Assembly: GCA_963920575.1 (NCBI GenBank)
Contig: OY986974.1
Span: 5,691,049 to 5,755,048, forward strand
Length of the DNA: 64,000 nucleotides
Source: Narthecium ossifragum
Taxonomy: Eukaryota; Streptophyta; Magnoliopsida; Dioscoreales; Nartheciaceae
Direction: 5' to 3'
Each line of letters opens with the position of its first letter. Within the stretch, counting starts at the first letter, position 1. Positions 58,995 to 64,000 of this stretch are shown here, one piece after another. The position numbers and the translations under genes were made by a program. A model generated the notes under the pieces. That model was not told the DNA's origin and searched no databases. It saw only the letters and a list, made by a program, of their open reading frames with translations.

Positions 58995-59587
58995 TATGAA
59001 ATGGAAATATAGAACGATAGAGAGAGAAATGAAATTGTGAGGAAAGAAAATGAGGGAGGAAATTATTCTCAATTGATATCTTCAATGCAATATATTGCAA
59101 TTTATAGTGAGTGAATATGGCTGTTTAGATTTCATTCTTGAAAATATAGCCGTTTAAATTTACTGTTCAAAATATAGCCGTTGAGGTTTTGAAAATTAGG
59201 AATATAGCTGTTGAAAAATGACCGCTTGAAAAATGACCGTTGCTAAAACAGCCAGTGATTTAGCCGTTGGAATATCAACATGAGTTAAGGTTTATTATAT
59301 TACGATTTTCAAATTTTAATATTTTTAAAAATAATATATTACTATTATATAATTAATGCAATATGTTACTGTTGTTGTCAAATATATTTATCAACATATA
59401 ATATGACCAATGGATAATAAATAAAAAATATAAAGAAAGAATGAAGATATTAATATTTAAGTCTGATAGAGAATGGTTTAGAGTATCTGATGCAGAGTGT
59501 TGTTGGATAGAGAATCTGTAAACTAGAGAAAGGACTCTTTTTACTGTATTTTAGAGAATCTGATAAGAGTAGCTGATACGGATGCTC

Positions 59588-59831
59588 TGAGGTTCCGGGT
59601 TTCATCCATGGCGAATATCGGATTTGGATACGGATCGTGTTCGTGAGGTTATGGGGTTTCAAAACCATTATACATGGCGTTTTTCTATTGGTTTTCACGA
59701 GCAATCGCTGTTCTAAAAATTACAGCCAAACCGACCACCTTCCCCACGACGCCTTCAAACTCCTATCCTAAAACCCCCGCTAATGGATAGAGTGAGAGCG
59801 GAGAGCCAACGGCCACCGCCCGTCGCACGCC
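59588..59831 (+). promoter_or_regulatory. Upstream region of plastid RPS10 gene
   Basis: This 244-bp stretch separates the PIF/Harbinger end from the RPS10 start codon, so the transposon sits within the likely promoter area. No clear TATA or telo-box was found. The start codon context is CGCC-ATG-G, favourable in plants. Confidence 0.35.
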
Positions 59832-62800
59832 ATGGCCGCCTCTGTGTCGCTCTGTGTGACCCCCACCCTCCTTTCTCTATGCAACGCGTCCGCCTCACTG
59901 GACAAGCCGAGGCCCTCGCTGGCCTTTGCGCTGCAAAGCCCTAGATCTCCGATCCTGCTCCGTTCCCGCGCCGTGCCCTCGTCTAGGGTTTCCGCGGTCC
60001 CCGAGGTCTTGGAGTCGCAGGGAACACTGGAGCCGACGCCGGAGACGCTAGATGTGGCGGAAGGATCCGCGGGCTTGGAGGTATGGTGCTCTGGCTTGGG
60101 TTTTGGTGTTCGTTCCGAGTGATTCGATTTTGAGCTAAAAAGTTGCGTTTTTGATTTGTTTTTTTAGGTTTCTTCTCTCTCTGTCGGGGCTGATTCTGAT
60201 AAGGTAAGATCTTGCAGAGTTTGTTTTGAGGAATCTTGCTAAATGCTTATTCGTATGATGGTAAATGTGCTTGCTGAGGACTTCGTTGATGAGCATTTGC
60301 ATTTGATACTTGGAGGTTTGGCATAATTGGTTTATCTATCTGGTTAGAGATACTGATGGAATGGGAATTACATACTAGTTGTGTGTTTGTAGATCATACT
60401 ATTTGTGAATCCATTCTAGATGTTCACAACCATTCGAAGTTTGATATACTCCAATCAAGAATTTGTGCCTCTTGATGCCCTGTTTAGGATTTGGTTATTT
60501 ACTTCTTCCTTGAGGAGAATTTGGCGCATTACTTATGTAGTCTCAGGGGAAGCTATCACAAGATGTTTTATGACACAAAAAGTTTTATCTCTGGTTCTTA
60601 GCATGACAGACTGGTTCTTCAAGAAGGCTGTGGTAACAGGTAGATATTGCTGATTTGAGAGCAAAGCTGCAATGAAGTAAGAAAGGTGATGCAATTAGTG
60701 AGCATAAAAACTAAAGATGCTACTCTACATTCATACTCGTGTTTGTCGAGGTCACTTCTTGAGGTCCATGGACACATGGACTCTTCATAGGATTAAGGAA
60801 GTCGATGGTTTCCAAAGCCAAGTCTGGAAGTCATCGAGTTGGTTAACTAGTTTCTAGAAATTGTCTTAGCTTTCTTCATTTAGACCCATTTATTAATCAA
60901 CTGAATATGAACCTAGAAGTAGCCTGAACCTTTTCGATTCAATTATGATGTTCCTTTCCAAGGGTAGGTAAAAAACAATTTGCTTGATATGTTCACCAAT
61001 CAATGAGCAATCCATGAGCTAGTGTTCTTCTTTGAGGTTAAATCTTGGATAGCTGTGCATCTGATCATCTGTCTATTTTCTTGTTTTATTGGAGATCGCC
61101 TAGCATGAGTTGCCATTTCATCTTAGAGTCATTTGAAGGGGCAATTTGTTCCTCTTGTTTTTGAGTGTGTAGGAAGATAACATTGTGAACAATCACTTGT
61201 TCACGCTAGAGCCATGTACTAGATGTACTTATTCATGATAGCATGCTTCATTTATGTTGTTGCTGAATCAATTACCTGGGAACGAAAGCTGATTTCCATC
61301 AAAAATCAAAACCACACCTTTTTGGGTGAATTTGTGATTCGATCAGCCAATAACTATTTTTTGTTTGTCCCAGATATCAAATCCATGATGCCTGTTAGAC
61401 ATATCCCTTCGAATCCAAGATTCTCGACACTTCAAATTTTGTTGCTGTTGTTATTTTTATTGTTGTTGTTGTTGTTGTCATTCCATTTTTTGCTTGTTTA
61501 GGACTGGTGGAAGTGCACTCTTCCTTTTTACTGACCAGAGAAGGAGAGAGGTCGCCCATTTTAGCTGTCTAAAGTTGCTTATGTGATATAGGAATATCTA
61601 TCACTTCGGGGAACATTGGACGTACTAACTTGATTAGATCATGCACGAACTGTGATAGAAAGTGGAGTCTGTATTGTTCAATAAGAATATTTTTCTTTTG
61701 ACCTCTTTGGTTTGTTTTAACCTCATGTGTTAGACTAATTGCTCAAAGTTACTAACTTTGGGCTTATTCTTCATAAGACATGAAAATCGCAAAGCTCCTC
61801 AGGAGTGATCACTTTTGGAGGGGCTGTATATACTGATCATTTGTAGCTTTTTTTGCTAAAGTACTTTCTCTGGATTAGTTTTTTATCTGCTTGAGAAATT
61901 AGCCAATGAATCTCTATGAAAAAGATGGGGATGCCATAAGCTCAAACATGTTTAAGTTTGGAGTTCCAGGTGGAATTATGTTTTCTTCCATCTCTTTTAG
62001 AGTGAATTGTTGCAGCGGCAATGCCTATGGAAATGTAGACTGTCAGTTGTATGTTATGTTGTTTAATCTTATATTGTATCTATAGTGACTTCCCATGTTG
62101 TGCTTCGACTTTAGTTATTGTGCCTTTGTTTAGTTGCTAAAGTATATGTGCCTAATATCCGGAATATCTCCTCTCTTTTTTTGAGGTACGAGTGGCTTGA
62201 TTGTCAAGGTGCATGATTCTAGTATTTGCATGATCATATGTTTGACAAATCCACCCGACTGAACAAAAGATATGCTTTTAATGTATGCCAAATATCGTGT
62301 CTTCTTTGCACGCTTGATCACCTTAGCAATTCACGGCATCAGAAAGTTGACACATGTTTGCAAACATCAGCTAGCAAATCTTACAGCCCACTAAATTCCG
62401 ATTGCATTCTGCCTTCAATTGGCCAGCATGTCTACTATTTGATCAATTTGTTGTTGTGTCAGACTTGCTTTTCCCACTTTAGCTGAGTTTTGATGGAACG
62501 GGTATGACATGCTGCTCTATGTCCAACGAATGTGGAGGGTGTTCTTCTTTTAGAAACTGTTGCATTGAGTTTTTTGATCCAAGATTTTTTTTTCCTTGGG
62601 ATCCATTATTAAGTTCTGTTGTCGTGCTCCAGAATCCAGAAGATTTGAGCTCAAGGGCAAAATATTTGTCACTTAAAGCATTCGTAGTGATTTGTAATTA
62701 CTGATTCTCAAATTTTTCTCATCAGATGGCACCAAAACAAAAGATCAGGATCAAGCTGAGGTCCTACTGGGTGCCCCTCATCGAGGACTCATGCAAGCAG

Positions 62801-63037
62801 ATCATGGAAGCTGCTCGGACCACCAATGCGAAGACAATGGGCCCTGTCCCCCTGCCCACCAAGAGGCGAGTCTGGTGCGTCCTCAAGTCACCTCATGTAC
62901 ACAAGGATGCGAGATTCCATTTCGAGATCCGAACGCACCAGCGACTGATCGACATCTTGTATCCCACCGCGCAAACGATAGACTCATTGATGCAATTGGA
63001 CCTCCCTGCCGGGGTGGATGTGGAGGTCAAACTCTGA
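59832..63037 (+). CDS. RPS10: Chloroplast 30S ribosomal protein S10 (uS10c), nuclear gene
   Basis: Three exons (59832-60080, 60168-60203, 62726-63037) join in phase 0 to 198 residues. Residues 1 to about 90 are Ser-, Ala-, Pro- and Arg-rich with few acidic residues at first, as in a plastid transit peptide ([20 protein letters not shown]). Residues 96-198 are a complete S10 domain ([58 protein letters not shown]). S10 sits in the head of the small ribosomal subunit. The closely similar plastid protein of other plants has about 190 residues. The third exon begins with ATG directly after the splice site. The second intron (60204-62725) is long and without recognised inserts. Confidence 0.95.
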
Positions 63038-63232
63038 AGCCTTTAATCTCTAACATCCTTTTGTTGCCTTTTTGTATGTATTTTTAAACTCAACTGTATT
63101 TCGTACTAGTCGTCAATATTCTAAGATCCAAAATTCTCTATATCCGGCCTTGCGATTGATTGGTGGTGCTCTTCTCGCCGACTTCTCTTGTACCATAAAA
63201 AATGTCAATTTTCTAACTTAAGCTTTTATGCT
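63038..63232 (+). other. RPS10 3' UTR region
   Basis: Sequence directly after the RPS10 stop, T-rich, without recognised elements. The exact end of the transcript is not visible. Confidence 0.4.
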
Positions 63233-63471
63233 GCATCCTTTTTCGACTTGGAATTCATGGAGCACAGTATTTTTACAAATTCAAATTGTCATCCTTTTTC
63301 GATTTGGAATTCATGGAGCACAGTATGTTACAAATTCAAATTGTCATCCTTTTTCGATTTGGAATTCATGGAGCACAGTATGTTTACAAATTTCAAATTA
63401 CAAATTCAAATTGTCATCCTTTTTCGATTTGGAATTCATGGAGCACAGTATGTTTACAAATTTCAAATTGT
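63233..63471. repeat. Four-copy tandem repeat downstream of RPS10
   Basis: Four copies of a unit of 54-70 bp start with CATCCTTTTTCGAYTTGGAA at about 63234, 63290, 63344 and 63414 and contain TTCATGGAGCACAGTATG. The third copy has an extra CAAATTTCAAATTA segment. Overlapping open frames in this block arise only from the repeat. Confidence 0.9.
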
Positions 63472-63683
63472 TTGTACAAGATGCCTGCGTGCTCATGTAT
63501 TACAACATGATGTGCTAGTGTGCTTAAAAGCTGAAAGCGCCATGACCATGACTGATAACGAACTCTACTGGTGATTGCTTTTTAGCATTGAATACGATTA
63601 CATCGTTTGATGATGTCACGTGCCAAACAATTTAGTACATAATTAACAGCGTGAATACTGTTTTGTGTACGTGAACAAATGGT
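63472..63683. other. Intergenic, no feature seen
   Basis: No coding or RNA feature is supported in this short stretch. Confidence 0.4.
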
Positions 63684-63980
63684 ATGTGTAATGCACATGT
63701 CATCGAATCGGTAGTCCACTATCGATTCTTCAATCTAATCCATCGGTAGTGGTCTATTGATGAACTAGATGGAAGAATCGGTAGTCCACTACCGATTGAA
63801 TTGTACCGGTAGTGAGGTATTGATTGCTTGATAAAGTCCATTGGTATCTCATCATCGATGGACTAGATGAATAGTTTAATTGATAGTGAGATACTGATTC
63901 ATTAATTTAGTGGTCTACCGATGACTATATGAAAGAATCAGTAGTCCACTATCGATTTAGACATGTATAATGCACATGTT
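63684..63980. repeat. Palindrome-rich array, possible transposon subterminal region
   Basis: Repeated motifs TCGGTAGTCCACTATCGATT / TCGGTAGTCCACTACCGATT, plus variants such as ACCGGTAGTGAGGTATTGA, recur about seven times, each nearly palindromic. The block is bordered by ATGTGTAATGCACATGT (63684) and ATGTATAATGCACATGT (about 63964) in direct orientation. It may be the subterminal repeat region of a DNA transposon cut by the window end. Confidence 0.5.
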
Positions 63981-64000
63981 ACATTATCATGTACACAAAT

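Larger units (their letters stand above)
56019..59587 (-). mobile_element. PIF/Harbinger transposon, nearly complete
   Basis: The ends GAGCATCCGCATCAG (56019) and its inverse GAGCATCCGTATCAG (ending 59587) differ at one base. Flanks are TAA (56016-56018) and TGA (59588-59590), close to the 3-bp TWA duplication of the superfamily. The 3569-bp element holds an intact transposase on the minus strand and the 3' end of the second, Myb-like ORF on the plus strand, in the divergent-to-convergent layout common in plant PIF elements. It inserted directly beside the candidate element ending near 56008. Confidence 0.85.

Noticed and set aside
63188..63574. 128-codon frame with repeated IWNSWST-type motifs
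   Set aside because: The protein repeat simply mirrors the DNA tandem repeat downstream of RPS10.
1..64000. CRISPR arrays, bacterial operons, phage or plasmid features, complete tRNA genes
   Set aside because: None seen; gene structure and repeats are those of a plant nuclear genome, and the tRNA-like spots at 28060 and 50603 do not fold as full tRNAs.

Overview
The window is nuclear DNA of a flowering plant, most likely a monocot. Genes are split by GT-AG introns, some first exons are very GC-rich, and much of the sequence is retrotransposons, CACTA, PIF/Harbinger and MITE-type elements. The species cannot be fixed from the sequence alone. Intact host genes are few: a plant-specific TFIIB-related protein (28976-32972, minus), the SAGA co-activator ADA2 (35649-48068, minus, 13 exons) and the nuclear gene for plastid ribosomal protein S10 (59832-63037, plus). 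A polycistronic snoRNA locus (promoter near 19154-19308, RNAs 20716-22218) and a broken NUS1/LEW1-like dolichol-synthesis gene (24046-27878) lie between the left transposon block and the TFIIB-like gene.

Left block, 1-18709. The 3' end of a Ty1/copia element with its LTR enters at the left edge. A 5S-rRNA-like segment (possible Cassandra TRIM relic) and a LINE-like RNase H remnant carrying a MITE follow. From 2531 to 18704 there is a three-part nest: a solo LTR (target duplication TGCTT) was hit by a CACTA transposon (3015-7833, duplication GTT) and by a Ty3 chromovirus (8487-17246, duplication TATAC). The chromovirus LTRs are related to the solo LTR. The CACTA element carries captured exon-intron pieces of two unrelated host genes, a universal stress protein and a cytosolic asparaginyl-tRNA synthetase. 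The chromovirus has nearly identical LTRs but is dead inside.

Middle block, 18710-48360. The snoRNA locus is a tandem duplication of a module: U43-like C/D RNA, H/ACA RNA, then two C/D RNAs predicted to target the 5' part of 25S rRNA. Between the TFIIB-like gene and ADA2 is a fold-back element (33310-34540) whose roughly 300-bp inverted arms include the start of a MAP kinase kinase gene, with the rest of the broken kinase in the loop.

Right block, 48361-64000. AT-rich sequence without recognisable genes leads into a candidate large element (52243-56008). It holds a 20-bp minisatellite of about 45 copies and, downstream, an oppositely oriented block of the same motif. A nearly complete PIF/Harbinger transposon (56019-59587) follows, with an intact DDE transposase and a decayed second ORF. 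The plastid RPS10 gene, a four-copy repeat behind it and a palindrome-rich array at the right edge finish the window.
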